64,000 nucleotides of DNA. It comes from JARYLZ01 sp964388275 (lineage in GTDB: Bacteria; Bacteroidota; Ignavibacteria; SZUA-365). Positions within the stretch are counted from its first letter, which is position 1. Each line of letters starts with the position of its first letter. Under the pieces are notes generated by a model. That model was given only the letters and a program-made list of their open reading frames with translations. It was not told where the DNA came from and did no database searches. The translations under genes were made by a program, and so were the position numbers. Below, piece by piece: positions 23,466 through 32,275 of the stretch. Location: NCBI GenBank assembly GCA_964388275.1, contig CAYLZD010000017.1:14977-78976 (forward strand). Direction: 5' to 3'.

Positions 23466-25862
23466 ATGTCAAAAGTGTACGCTCTGATAGGCAGCGTGTT
23501 CGCAGCGTTGTTGTTATGCGCAAGCGCGGCTCCGGCGCAGCTAGCCGCCGACAATACGGGACCCATGACCGGCAACCCGATCGCGATTCCGGCGCCGATG
23601 CTGAAAACCTCGCCCGACGCCACGATGGCGCAATGGAGTTCCTTGCCCGATCTGCCGGTTCCCATGCAATACCACGGCGCGGCCTATTACGACGGTGCCG
23701 TATATGTTTTCGGCGGGATAAACGCCAATGGGACCGGTTACAATCTCAATTGTTACAAGTTTACGGTCGCAACCAATACGTGGTCTCAGATAGCATCCCT
23801 GCCGGAAGGGCGGGCGCTGCCCGGCGTCGCGGTTGTGGGAGGCAAGATATATCTCATCGGCGGCTACAAGAGCACCAATCCTTGGACCATTCTCGCTTCG
23901 GTTCTGGAATACGATCCGTCGGCGAACACCTTCACCACCAAGGCGAACATGACTTTCCCGGTTTTCAACGCCGCGGTGACGGCGGTCGGCGGCCGCATCT
24001 TCGTCATAGGAGGCGGCAACACCAACTTCCAGAGCAGCGATAACGGGATACAGGTATATGATCCTTCGGGCGACCGATGGGAGTTTTCCCTGACGACCGC
24101 GCCTTACAAGAGCCGCTCGGCCGGAATCGCGGCCATCGGAAGCGATATCTATCTCTGCGGCGGCATCAGCTATGTCGGCACCACCGGCACGTTGCACGCC
24201 GAATTGTACAAGGGCGAAATCTTCCAGACCGAAGTGACCTGGACCCGTATGGCCGATCTTCCCTCGGCACTCATCCGGCACATCGCGGGAACGGACGGTT
24301 CGAAGCTCTACGTCACGGGCGGCATCAACCTGGCCGGCTGGACAGGCGGCACCGGACCCACGACCGCCACAATGGAATACGATCCCGCTGCGAACACATG
24401 GGCATCCAAAGAGATGAAACCTAACGCCTTGTTCTACGGCGGCGATTTCGTCTATGACGGCGCGGGCAAATTCTATTCCATGGGAGGCGCCAATCTGCAG
24501 GGCGGCACCACTATCTGCGAGGCCTTTTCTCCGACGGCGGCGAGCACTCCCCGCATGTCCGTTTCCGTGAGCTCGATAAGCCGATGGGCGAAACGCGGCA
24601 ACACCGTCCCGGTTCCCGTCACAATCCAGAGTCTCGGCGGACAGGATCTGACCTGGAATGCTTCGGGCCTGGAAGCATGGCTGAGTTCCTCCAAGGCGAG
24701 CGGCGCCATCACACCGGGAAACAAGGAAACGATCAACGTGCTCATCGACGCATCACAGCTGGACAACGGCACACACAGCGGCACTTTCAACATCACGTCC
24801 AACGATCCCGACAAGCCGACGGTTGCCATTCCGGTAACTGTGCGCGTTCAGGATGAAGACGTGGATTCCGACCCGGTAGTCCTGCTCGAGGAAGGGACAG
24901 GCAACTGGTGTCCTTACTGCCCCGACGGCATCGACAGCGTGAAAGCCATACTCAAGCGCTATCCGCATCGCGTAGTGGCCATCGCTTATCATGGCGGCAG
25001 AGCCACCGAGCCGATGCAGACGACGACAACAAATACATGGACGACGCAGACCCAGCTTCAGGGCTGGCCCAACGGCGCGGTGAACCGCATTAAATTCCCC
25101 GGCAATTCGTTCATCTGCATGAGCCGCGGAGAATGGGACCAGCGCGTGCGCGAGGTCCTGGACACCAAACGCAGCCCGGTATCACTCACCGTGAAAAGCG
25201 CGTCCTACGATGCCGGACAGATCACGCTCGAAATAGACGCCCTCTTCCATCGCGATTTCGACCAGCCCGTGCGGCTCAACGTCGCGCAGACGCAGGACGG
25301 TTTGAACTGGCAGCAGGCGAGCCAGTCGGGTAATATCTATCCCTTCTTCCACGACCATGTTCTGCGCCAGATGATTCCGAACGATTTCGGCGACGCTCTG
25401 TTCACAGGTTCCAACGTCACATCGCAGACCAAGGTTACAAAAACCTTCACTTTCGCTTCCAAGGACTCGACCATACCCCTGAGCCAGCTCGTGATATTCG
25501 CCCATGTTTCCGACGGCTCGCAGTACGGCGAGGTTTTACAGGCGATGGAGATACCGCTCAGCAGCTTCGTTTCCGCCACCGAGGATATTCCCGCCGCCGA
25601 GAGCTTTTCGCTCTCGCAGAATTTCCCGAATCCGTTCAATCCTTCGACAACTGTCGGTTTCAGCGTGCCGCGCACAGCTCACGTGCGCATCGCCGTCTCC
25701 GACGCATATGGACGTGAACTCGGCGCGTTGGTAGACGGGATGTACGACGCCGGCACGCATTACGAAGTGATCGACGCCTCCGGAATGCCGTCGGGAACGT
25801 ATTACCTGACGATGCGCTCCGGAGCTTTCATGCAGTCGAGAGCAATTACTCTCGTGAAGTGA
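23466..25862 (+). CDS. T9SS cargo with Kelch propeller and Omp28/thioredoxin-like domain
   Basis: 798 residues; the ATG at 23466 follows a strong AAAGGAG. The signal peptide ends APAQ (about residue 25). A Kelch beta-propeller (about 55-350) shows repeated units such as DGAVYVFGGINANG, GGKIYLIGGYKS, GGRIFVIGGGNT, SDIYLCGGISY, SKLYVTGGINL. A BACON/Ig-like beta-sandwich spans about 355-460. An Omp28-related thioredoxin-like domain follows, with LLEEGTGNWCPYCPDGIDSV (C482 and C485 form an intact CxxC). The C-terminus is a canonical T9SS sorting domain (SLSQNFPNPFNPSTTVGFSV, then PSGTYYLTMRSG). A propeller plus a redox domain on the surface suggests binding and disulfide chemistry, but the substrate is unknown. 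A strong terminator follows. Confidence 0.92.
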   Translation: MSKVYALIGSVFAALLLCASAAPAQLAADNTGPMTGNPIAIPAPMLKTSPDATMAQWSSLPDLPVPMQYHGAAYYDGAVYVFGGINANGTGYNLNCYKFTVATNTWSQIASLPEGRALPGVAVVGGKIYLIGGYKSTNPWTILASVLEYDPSANTFTTKANMTFPVFNAAVTAVGGRIFVIGGGNTNFQSSDNGIQVYDPSGDRWEFSLTTAPYKSRSAGIAAIGSDIYLCGGISYVGTTGTLHAELYKGEIFQTEVTWTRMADLPSALIRHIAGTDGSKLYVTGGINLAGWTGGTGPTTATMEYDPAANTWASKEMKPNALFYGGDFVYDGAGKFYSMGGANLQGGTTICEAFSPTAASTPRMSVSVSSISRWAKRGNTVPVPVTIQSLGGQDLTWNASGLEAWLSSSKASGAITPGNKETINVLIDASQLDNGTHSGTFNITSNDPDKPTVAIPVTVRVQDEDVDSDPVVLLEEGTGNWCPYCPDGIDSVKAILKRYPHRVVAIAYHGGRATEPMQTTTTNTWTTQTQLQGWPNGAVNRIKFPGNSFICMSRGEWDQRVREVLDTKRSPVSLTVKSASYDAGQITLEIDALFHRDFDQPVRLNVAQTQDGLNWQQASQSGNIYPFFHDHVLRQMIPNDFGDALFTGSNVTSQTKVTKTFTFASKDSTIPLSQLVIFAHVSDGSQYGEVLQAMEIPLSSFVSATEDIPAAESFSLSQNFPNPFNPSTTVGFSVPRTAHVRIAVSDAYGRELGALVDGMYDAGTHYEVIDASGMPSGTYYLTMRSGAFMQSRAITLVK

Positions 25863-25888
25863 CGAAATAAGATAATCCGAGTCGGCAG

Positions 25889-25923
25889 CGGCGCGGCGGA
25901 TGTAAAATTCCGCCGCGCCGTTT
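25889..25923 (+). terminator. Rho-independent terminator after the Kelch/Omp28 gene
   Basis: A perfect 12-bp stem, CGGCGCGGCGGA (25889-25900) with TCCGCCGCGCCG (25909-25920), has an 8-base loop and is followed by TTT. It lies 26 bases past the stop, between convergent genes. Confidence 0.8.
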
Positions 25924-26078
25924 CCTTATGCGCTTATCCGCGAGCCGGCGCCCGATCGGCGCGGAAGTCGCACCTTGGGCGTCGAAGCGATATCGCCTCG
26001 CGGTAAATGTTTCCGTATTCTCCCCGGCCGGACGGCGAAGCTGCGTTGCCTCGATGCGGCTTGACCGCTTCTCACGCG

Positions 26079-26996
26079 TCAACGCAGCAAAATGTCGATT
26101 ATCCTTTCCAGATCGTCCGCACTGTAAAATTCCAGCGTCACCGATCCGCCGCCGTCCTTACCGGAGGTCACGCTGACCTTGGTGGCATATTGCGACCGCA
26201 AGCGGGATTCAATTTCTTCCATGCCATGGGTTGTTACGCGCGGCTTCCGGCGCGCCGGCTCTTTGCGCTGCCTCGGTTCCAGAGTCTCGCGAACAAGTTC
26301 CTCCACACGCCGTACCGAAAGGCCCTCACGCAGAGATCTCTTCCACACCCGGATCTGAGTCCTGGAATCAGGCAGCCCCAGCAGGGCCCTAGCATGCCCG
26401 AAGGAGAACTCGCCTTTTTGGATGCTGGTCTGAATCTGCTCGGGAAGTTTCAACAGCCGGACGAAGTTAGCGACCGTGGCGCGGTTTTTCCCGACTTTTC
26501 TCGCAATGTCGTCCTGCGTATGCCGGTATTCATCGATCAAACGTCTATAGGAGCCGGCTATCTCGATCGGATTCAGCGTCTCGCGCTGTATATTCTCGAT
26601 CAATGCCAGTTCAATCATCTCCTCGACGCTGTCAACGGCGCGGATGTACGCCGGGACATGCGTGACGCCTGCTTCCTGGCAGGCGCGCACCCGTCGTTCT
26701 CCGGAGATAAGCTGATAGCCGCCGTCGAAGCGGCGGACAGTTATCGGCTGTACGAGTCCGTTTTCCCGGATGGACTGCGCGAGTTCAGCCAGCGCCTGCG
26801 GGTCGAAGTCCGTGCGCGGTTGATACGGATTCGGCTGTATGCGCGCGATTTCTATATGCGCCAGTATGCCGGTGGATGCGCCGTCGTCGCGGGTTTCCGC
26901 CGTCGGCACGACGCTGACCGCGGTGTCCTTCGAATTGTCTTCCGGCGGCAACAGAGCGCCGAGTCCGCGTCCGAGTCCGAATTTGTTTTTCGACAT
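26079..26996 (-). CDS. parB: Chromosome partitioning protein ParB (CTP-dependent clamp, centromere binding)
   Basis: 305 residues. LGRGLGALLP at the start is the ParA-stimulating N-terminus typical of chromosomal ParB. IQPNPYQPRTDF, ELAQSIRENGLVQPITVRR, LISGERRVRACQEAG (the CTP-binding GERRxRA box) and ENIQRETLNPIEIAGSY follow. Next come the helix-turn-helix (DIARKVGKNRATVANFVRLL) and a C-terminal dimerisation segment. It starts 4 bases after the parA stop. It would load at parS and interact with ParA for origin segregation. No consensus parS was found in the window. Confidence 0.97.
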   Translation of the reverse strand: MSKNKFGLGRGLGALLPPEDNSKDTAVSVVPTAETRDDGASTGILAHIEIARIQPNPYQPRTDFDPQALAELAQSIRENGLVQPITVRRFDGGYQLISGERRVRACQEAGVTHVPAYIRAVDSVEEMIELALIENIQRETLNPIEIAGSYRRLIDEYRHTQDDIARKVGKNRATVANFVRLLKLPEQIQTSIQKGEFSFGHARALLGLPDSRTQIRVWKRSLREGLSVRRVEELVRETLEPRQRKEPARRKPRVTTHGMEEIESRLRSQYATKVSVTSGKDGGGSVTLEFYSADDLERIIDILLR

Positions 26997-27000
26997 CGGG

Positions 27001-27777
27001 TCAGCTCCGCTGTTCGCCGTTGCGGCGCAGGATTTCCTGGGCGAGGTCTATATAATTCTGCGTGCCCACGGACATGGCGTCATACAGTATGACGGGTTTC
27101 CCGAAGCTCGGAGCTTCGCTCAACCGCACATTGCGGTGAATGATCGACTCGAACACCTTGTCTCCGAAATACCGCCGCACTTCCTCGGCGACCTGTTTTG
27201 AAAGGCGGAGGCGCTGGTCGTACATGGTAAGGAGCACGCCTTCGATGTCGAGCGCATTGTTGAAATGTTTTCTCACCAGGTTGATCGTGTTCAACAGCTT
27301 GCCGAGTCCTTCGAGGGCAAAATATTCGCACTGGACGGGGATGAGCACGGTATCCGCCGCGGAGAGCGAATTCAGCGTCAGAAGTCCGAGCGAGGGCGGG
27401 CAGTCGATAATGATGTAATCGAACTCTCCGCGCAGGCCTGAGATCGCGTTGCGGAGAAGCCCTTCGCGGTTCTCCATATCTATCAGCTCGTATTCGGCGC
27501 CGACCAGATTGATGTTCGACGGGATCACTTTCAGGGAAGGCAGTTCCGTGTCCCTTACCCCAGTGCGCGCTGCCTTGAAACTCAGCAGCACTTCATAGAT
27601 CGTAACCGGGCATTCGCTCACATTGAGGCCGACTCCGCTCGAAGCGTTGGCCTGCGGATCTATGTCTATCAGCAGGGTGCGGCATTCCGCCGCCGCCAGA
27701 CTGGCGGCGAGATTCACGGAGGTGGTGGTTTTTCCGACTCCGCCTTTCTGGTTCGCGATTGCAACTACTTTGGCCAT
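27001..27777 (-). CDS. parA: Chromosome partitioning ATPase ParA (Soj)
   Basis: 258 residues from ATG 27777. MAKVVAIANQKGGVGKTTTS carries the deviant Walker A (KGGVGKT), TLLIDIDPQANASSGVG the Walker A' block, and YIIIDCPPSLGLLTLNSLSA Walker B; the C-terminal ERSHPNVRLSEAPSFGKP-like block is present as NVRLSEAPSFGKPVILYD. Forty-five further in-frame codons upstream are not ParA-like. It lies between cutA upstream and parB downstream, all leftward. Chromosomal ParA binds nucleoid DNA with ATP and moves ParB-parS complexes. Confidence 0.97.
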   Translation of the reverse strand: MAKVVAIANQKGGVGKTTTSVNLAASLAAAECRTLLIDIDPQANASSGVGLNVSECPVTIYEVLLSFKAARTGVRDTELPSLKVIPSNINLVGAEYELIDMENREGLLRNAISGLRGEFDYIIIDCPPSLGLLTLNSLSAADTVLIPVQCEYFALEGLGKLLNTINLVRKHFNNALDIEGVLLTMYDQRLRLSKQVAEEVRRYFGDKVFESIIHRNVRLSEAPSFGKPVILYDAMSVGTQNYIDLAQEILRRNGEQRS

Positions 27778-27827
27778 CGTGAAATGCTTCCGGGAATGCG
27801 ATCCGCTTATTCTCGTTCCTGTGTGGA

Positions 27828-28205
27828 TTAATTTCGCCCGCCGGCCGAGTCCTCGGAATCCGCCGGCGCCACGGCTTCCCGCAGCCAGCCGATGTAGGCC
27901 TCGAATCCACAAGCCACCGGGATGCAGAGGATTTCGGGCAGCATGTATGAATGGAGCGCTCGTATTCGCTGCTCGATCTCGCCGTATCTGGCGCGTGTAG
28001 ACTTGACGAAGATAAGCGACTCATCGTCCTGCATTATCCGTCCTTCCCATCTGTAAGTCGATCTCGCGGCGGGCAGCACCGTGCAGCAGGCGGCCAGTCT
28101 CTCCTCGACCAGCGCGCGTGAGATAGTCTCCGCTTCCTTGATCGAACCTGCCGCGGCGAGGATCAGACAAGGGGTATCGGGATTCATATGTTCCGGTTCT
28201 TTCAT
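27828..28205 (-). CDS. cutA: CutA family divalent-ion tolerance protein
   Basis: 125 residues from ATG 28205; ATG 28187 would give a 119-residue form, and neither has a decisive ribosome site. SIKEAETISRALVEERLAAC, then LPAARSTYRWEGRIMQDDES and LIFVKSTRARYGEIEQRIRA, then LHSYMLPEILCIPV are consecutive CutA blocks of the trimeric ferredoxin-like fold. The usual TxP near the start of CutA reads AAAG here. CutA proteins are widespread and linked to copper or other metal tolerance, but the mechanism is unclear. It lies 50 bases upstream of parA in the same direction and may be co-transcribed. Confidence 0.92.
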   Translation of the reverse strand: MKEPEHMNPDTPCLILAAAGSIKEAETISRALVEERLAACCTVLPAARSTYRWEGRIMQDDESLIFVKSTRARYGEIEQRIRALHSYMLPEILCIPVACGFEAYIGWLREAVAPADSEDSAGGRN

Positions 28206-28351
28206 ATCGTTGCAAGTTAGGGCAGTCGCATATCGGAAGCAATGCTGATTTTTCCGGGTTAATTCGGCGCATCTGATTAATTGCGGTTGATTCCGACGGC
28301 GGGCCGCGCTATTCCGGGACGGGAAGCGGCGATCCCGGATTTTTCCGTATC

Positions 28352-28380
28352 TTGCATTTGGTCGGCAGGAAAGATAGTTT
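28352..28380 (+). promoter_or_regulatory. Possible promoter of the TPR-gene run
   Basis: TTGCAT (28352-28357), a 17-base spacer, then TAGTTT (28375-28380), about 35 bases before the ATG at 28415. The partial box matches make this tentative. Confidence 0.35.
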
Positions 28381-28414
28381 TCATTGTACACATCAGTGAA
28401 TCGACCCGATTTTT

Positions 28415-29836
28415 ATGAGTTTTCTGGATTTTGACGAAGAAGAGGATCATCCGCTATTTGCGGGAGAGCGTTCGCGTCATCCCGACCAGGATGTCGGCAG
28501 ACTGATACAGGCGGCAAAGAACGGGGAGTTGAGCACCGACTCGATCGAAGAACTCGCGGCGTATCATTATGAACAGGCCAATTTCGAAACCGCCTTGAGA
28601 TTCCTCGAAGTGCTGGCGGATTTTTCGCCGTTCAGCGCGGATGTCTGGGAAAGGACCGGCATGGCCCTCAACAATTTGGGAAAATACCAGCAGGCGTTGG
28701 ATGCTTTCGACAGAGCCGAGGCGTTGAATCCCTGGGATGTGGAACTGCTTCTGAACAAGGGCATCGCCCTCGACAATCTCGGCCGCGCCGACGACGCCAT
28801 GAATTATTTCGAGCGGGTGCTGGCCATGGAACCCGAGCATGAGGAAGCGGCATTCAGCGAAGGAGTGGTTTTCGAAAGAAAGGGAGAATATGACCGCGCC
28901 ATCGCCGTTTTTCGAGATCTGCTGGAGAAGAATCCGGAAAATAGGGATGCCTGGTACGAGTTGGGATACTCCTATGATTATGCCGACCGCCTGCCCGAAG
29001 CCCTGGCCGCATACGACAGGCATTTGGAACTGGCGCCTTTCAATTCGAACGCCTGGTACAACCGGGGAATCGTCCTGAATCGCATGGGCAGACGCCGCCA
29101 AGCGGTGCTCAGTTACGATACGGCCCTGGCATTGCAGGACGATTTCGCCGCCGTGTGGTATAACCGCGGCAACAGCTGCGCCGCCCTTCACTGGATTGAC
29201 GAAGCAGTCCTCTGCTACAAAAAAACTCTGGAGCTGGAACCCGAGGACGAGATGGCATGGCACAATCTCGGCAATGCCTACGAAGAATCGGACAGGTATG
29301 AAGACGCCGTGACGGCATACACACAAGCGTTGAACATAGATCCGGACCACTACGAATCCCTGTACGGACGCGGCTGCGCATACGATGCGATCGACAAGCC
29401 GGATCTCGCCTACGCGGATTACATCGCCGCCGTGCGGCTGGCGCCCGAAATAGGCGAAATCTGGCATGCGCGGGCGGACGCCGAATACGGGCTGGGTTTG
29501 ATCGACGACTCCCTCGAAAGCTATGCCAGAGCCGTTGACTTGGATCCGGAGAGCGGTGAAGCATGGTTGGATTACGCGGAAACCCTGTACGAGGCCGGCC
29601 GTCTAGACGACGCCTGGAAAGCGGTCAGCGAATCGATCCGCCACGAGGAGAAATGGCCGGAAGCACACGTGCTTCTCGCGAGACTGTCGTTTCTGCTCAA
29701 GCGCCCGGAGGTGGGAGTCGAAACTCTCCTGCGCATGCTGGCCCTTTTCCCCGATCTCGGCGCGCAGGTCGCGACTGAATTTCCCATCGTGCGGACGCAT
29801 CCCGCCTTTTCAGCTTTCGAGGATTTGAGAACGTGA
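28415..29836 (+). CDS. Tetratricopeptide-repeat protein (about 11 TPRs)
   Basis: 473 residues with no signal peptide, strongly acidic. After an N-terminal helical segment (residues 1-45), TPR units of 34 residues run almost to the end. Examples are ADVWERTGMALNNLGKYQQA, DAWYELGYSYDYADRLPEAL, NAWYNRGIVLNRMGRRRQAV, AVWYNRGNSCAALHWIDEAV and MAWHNLGNAYEESDRYEDAV. Each carries the W/L/G/Y/A/P pattern. It forms a cytoplasmic superhelical scaffold for protein-protein interaction. The partner is unknown. It heads a rightward run that includes two membrane proteins and a TlpA-like protein, so an envelope-related assembly role is possible. Confidence 0.93.
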   Translation: MSFLDFDEEEDHPLFAGERSRHPDQDVGRLIQAAKNGELSTDSIEELAAYHYEQANFETALRFLEVLADFSPFSADVWERTGMALNNLGKYQQALDAFDRAEALNPWDVELLLNKGIALDNLGRADDAMNYFERVLAMEPEHEEAAFSEGVVFERKGEYDRAIAVFRDLLEKNPENRDAWYELGYSYDYADRLPEALAAYDRHLELAPFNSNAWYNRGIVLNRMGRRRQAVLSYDTALALQDDFAAVWYNRGNSCAALHWIDEAVLCYKKTLELEPEDEMAWHNLGNAYEESDRYEDAVTAYTQALNIDPDHYESLYGRGCAYDAIDKPDLAYADYIAAVRLAPEIGEIWHARADAEYGLGLIDDSLESYARAVDLDPESGEAWLDYAETLYEAGRLDDAWKAVSESIRHEEKWPEAHVLLARLSFLLKRPEVGVETLLRMLALFPDLGAQVATEFPIVRTHPAFSAFEDLRT

Positions 29837-29901
29837 TGATGCCGGCAACCGCCGATTATCGTGAAGCTTAGGCGTTGCATCCGCTGCATTTTCGGACAGG
29901 C

Positions 29902-30453
29902 ATGCGTTTCTTCCGGATTATGATAGACGGCACTCCCGGCGCGGATCCCGCCGGGCCCAATGCGGCGCAGATGCTGCTTGCCGCCGGCGCGGTAATGTGG
30001 TGCCTCGGCATGGCAGCGGCGCCGATTCTCGCGGAGCTCAATTCGCATCCGGCCGCGGCCGCGCTGGCGAGGAAGTTCTATGAGCCGGTATGCCATCAGG
30101 ATCCCGAGCGCTCGTTCCATCTTTTCGGAATTCCCCTGTCGGTCTGCCAGCGCTGTTCATCGATATACGTGTTGTTCGCGGCGACCGCCGCGGTCTGGCC
30201 TGTGTTGCCTCAGACGCGCCGTGGCCGGACCCTGCCCGGAAAATATTGCGCTCTGTTTCTCGCGCCCATGCTGCTGGATTATTCCTTGGACGTCGCGGGG
30301 ATCTTTTCAAACAGCGGTGTCACGCGCGCCGTATCCGGCGCGCTGGCGGGAATCGGCCTGGGCATATACGTTGCACAAGCGGTTGCCGAAATCCCGAGCC
30401 GAGCCGGCTTCCACCGCAGAACCCATCATCCAATCGAGGAGTCGCGCATATGA
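29902..30453 (+). CDS. DUF2085 membrane protein
   Basis: 183 residues from ATG 29902; a TTG nine codons upstream is also open. The diagnostic block is EPVCHQDPERSFHLFGIPLS followed by VCQRCSSIYVLF: three Cys and two His in a CH...CxxC arrangement of DUF2085. Three or four hydrophobic segments follow (AAAVWPVLP, ALFLAPMLLDYSLDVAG, VSGALAGIGLGIYVA). The family is an uncharacterised small inner-membrane protein, possibly metal-binding (inference from the conserved Cys/His). Its TGA overlaps the ATG of the next gene by four bases. Confidence 0.85.
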   Translation: MRFFRIMIDGTPGADPAGPNAAQMLLAAGAVMWCLGMAAAPILAELNSHPAAAALARKFYEPVCHQDPERSFHLFGIPLSVCQRCSSIYVLFAATAAVWPVLPQTRRGRTLPGKYCALFLAPMLLDYSLDVAGIFSNSGVTRAVSGALAGIGLGIYVAQAVAEIPSRAGFHRRTHHPIEESRI

Positions 30454-31019
30454 ACGATCCGTCACTCCATCAGACGCCGTCGAAATTAGTGCCGGTGCTG
30501 ATAGGCGCCCTGGCGATGACCGCCACCGCTGTCATTCCCGTCCTCAACATCGTCAACTGCCTTTGCTGCGCCGGCATCATGGGAGGCGCGGTTCTGGGCG
30601 TCTGGTTTTACAAAAAAAACTTCCCGCCCGACCTGCCTTTCACGGTCGGGGCAGGCGCCGTCATAGGCGCGCTCTCGGGATTGCTGGGCGGCATTCTCAC
30701 AGCCGTGGTACAAGCCCTCGAACTGGGCGCATTTTCGGGAAGTTTCTCGTCGCAATGGGAAGTCCAGATTCGTGAGATAATGGAACAAATGGAAATTCAG
30801 GGACAGGATCCCGCGACCACCGAGCAGATCCGCCAGTTTCTCGAGACTCTCATGTCCTCTCCCGGTTTGTTCATATTGCTGATGTTCGGAGCATCCGTGG
30901 TCGTCTTCGTTGTATTCGGGCTTCTGGGCGGCATTATCGGAGGGAACTTCTTCAAGACTCGAGCGCTCGTTCAAAATTCGATTACGCCTCCTCCCAGCGG
31001 CGGTGATCCGGTTTCCTGA
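30450..31019 (+). CDS. Small multi-span membrane protein, function unknown
   Basis: 189 residues translationally coupled to the DUF2085 gene (ATGA overlap). Hydrophobic segments lie at about 12-30 (VPVLIGALAMTATAVIPVLN), 35-50 (CCAGIMGGAVLGVWFY), 63-90 (GAGAVIGALSGLLGGILTAV) and 140-165 (LFILLMFGASVVVFVVFGLL). Between them is a polar, acidic segment rich in Glu and Gln (about 100-135). The Gly-rich helices and short C-terminal tail resemble uncharacterised DUF4199-like proteins, but I do not claim a family. It probably works with the neighbouring DUF2085 protein. Confidence 0.8.
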   Translation: MNDPSLHQTPSKLVPVLIGALAMTATAVIPVLNIVNCLCCAGIMGGAVLGVWFYKKNFPPDLPFTVGAGAVIGALSGLLGGILTAVVQALELGAFSGSFSSQWEVQIREIMEQMEIQGQDPATTEQIRQFLETLMSSPGLFILLMFGASVVVFVVFGLLGGIIGGNFFKTRALVQNSITPPPSGGDPVS

Positions 31020-31033
31020 TCGGCTTTCGGCAA

Positions 31034-32275
31034 ATGAAACGATTCATCGTTCTCCTTTTTCTCTTATCGCGCGCATCATCTTCCGTTGCGCACGGGCAGC
31101 TCACGCCGGTAGTCGGAACGCCGCTGGAAATTCTCTACCGCCCGTCGACAACCCACCCGCTGGCGACGGCGGAGAAACTGGAGATCGTCTACGCTTTCAA
31201 TTACTGGGGCACACGCATGGGCACGCGTCTCGCGCTGCTGGAAAACGTGCTGCGTCCGGACAGCGGCCAGTCCTACCGCACGCCGATGATAAAAACCGGA
31301 CAGGGTTGGACGGCGCGCATCGAGATTCCCGAGAAAGCCGCGGTGTTGTCATATTACATCACCGACGGCGCCGCGCGAGACGACAACAACGAAAAAACAT
31401 ACGCCTTCTACGTTTACGGCCCCGATGGAAAGCCGGTCCGCAATGCGCGTTATTTCATGACCATGTTTCTGGGCCTGGCCCGGGCCGATCTGGACGCGCG
31501 CCTCAAGGAAGCTGAAGCCGAGATCAGAGCTTATCCCGAGAATTTCAGGGCCTGGCCGCTCTATTTTTCCCTGCGGTTCGAATTAGGCAAGGGCAGCGTG
31601 CTGGCGCGTGAACAGATCGAGGAAGAATTGACCGGACTCGTGAAGCGGCATGAAAACAATGAAGAGTGCCTGAATCTAGCCGCGCGGACCTATTATTATA
31701 TACTGCGCGACGTGAAGACGGCGCTCGAACTCAAAGAACGCATATCCCTGACTGCTCAGTGGCCCGAAGTGCTGCTTATTCACGACCGGGAAAAGGCGGA
31801 GGAAGAGAGCAGAAGGCGCAACATGGAAAGAATGCAGACCAGGGCGGCCCTGATCGGAGCGCGCGTCCCATCCGTCGCCTGGCTCGATACCTCGCGCGAG
31901 CGGAGGAGTTTCTCCGAGGAAGAGGGACGAGTCGTGCTTGTCGTGTTCTGGGCGTCGGTTTCCGATCAATCCCGCGTCGCTCTCGACCGGTTGTCGGCCC
32001 TACACGGACGTATCGGTTCCGAGAATTTCAGAATAATAGGTATAAATGTAGATGCCGACGAGACCGCGGCCCGCCGTTACATGGAAGAACACAGGCTGCC
32101 GGTGATTTTCGGCTTCGCGCAGGGAAGCATCGTACAGGAATTCGGCGTGGACGGTATACCTCAGCTGTACCTGATAGACAAAACAGGCATAATACGCGTC
32201 GGGCATACAGGTCTCACACCCGAAAATCTCACCTCGCTGGAAAGCGCAGCGAAGGTGCTTCTCTCCGAACAATGA
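31034..32275 (+). CDS. Exported TlpA/redoxin-like protein that has lost both redox cysteines
   Basis: 413 residues. The signal peptide ends near VAHGQ (residue 22). An N-terminal beta-sandwich (about 25-140) and a helical TPR-like linker (about 150-270) precede a TlpA-type thioredoxin fold (about 275-413). The active-site position VVFWASVSDQSRVALD aligns with the usual VFWASWCGPCREEMP: W is V309, and the two Cys are S310 and S313. The cis-Pro loop GIPQLYLID (P376) and the strand FRIIGINVD are intact, so the fold is kept but thiol-disulfide exchange is not possible at that site. It is probably a periplasmic binding or scaffold protein. It overlaps the next gene by four bases. Confidence 0.85.
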   Translation: MKRFIVLLFLLSRASSSVAHGQLTPVVGTPLEILYRPSTTHPLATAEKLEIVYAFNYWGTRMGTRLALLENVLRPDSGQSYRTPMIKTGQGWTARIEIPEKAAVLSYYITDGAARDDNNEKTYAFYVYGPDGKPVRNARYFMTMFLGLARADLDARLKEAEAEIRAYPENFRAWPLYFSLRFELGKGSVLAREQIEEELTGLVKRHENNEECLNLAARTYYYILRDVKTALELKERISLTAQWPEVLLIHDREKAEEESRRRNMERMQTRAALIGARVPSVAWLDTSRERRSFSEEEGRVVLVVFWASVSDQSRVALDRLSALHGRIGSENFRIIGINVDADETAARRYMEEHRLPVIFGFAQGSIVQEFGVDGIPQLYLIDKTGIIRVGHTGLTPENLTSLESAAKVLLSEQ

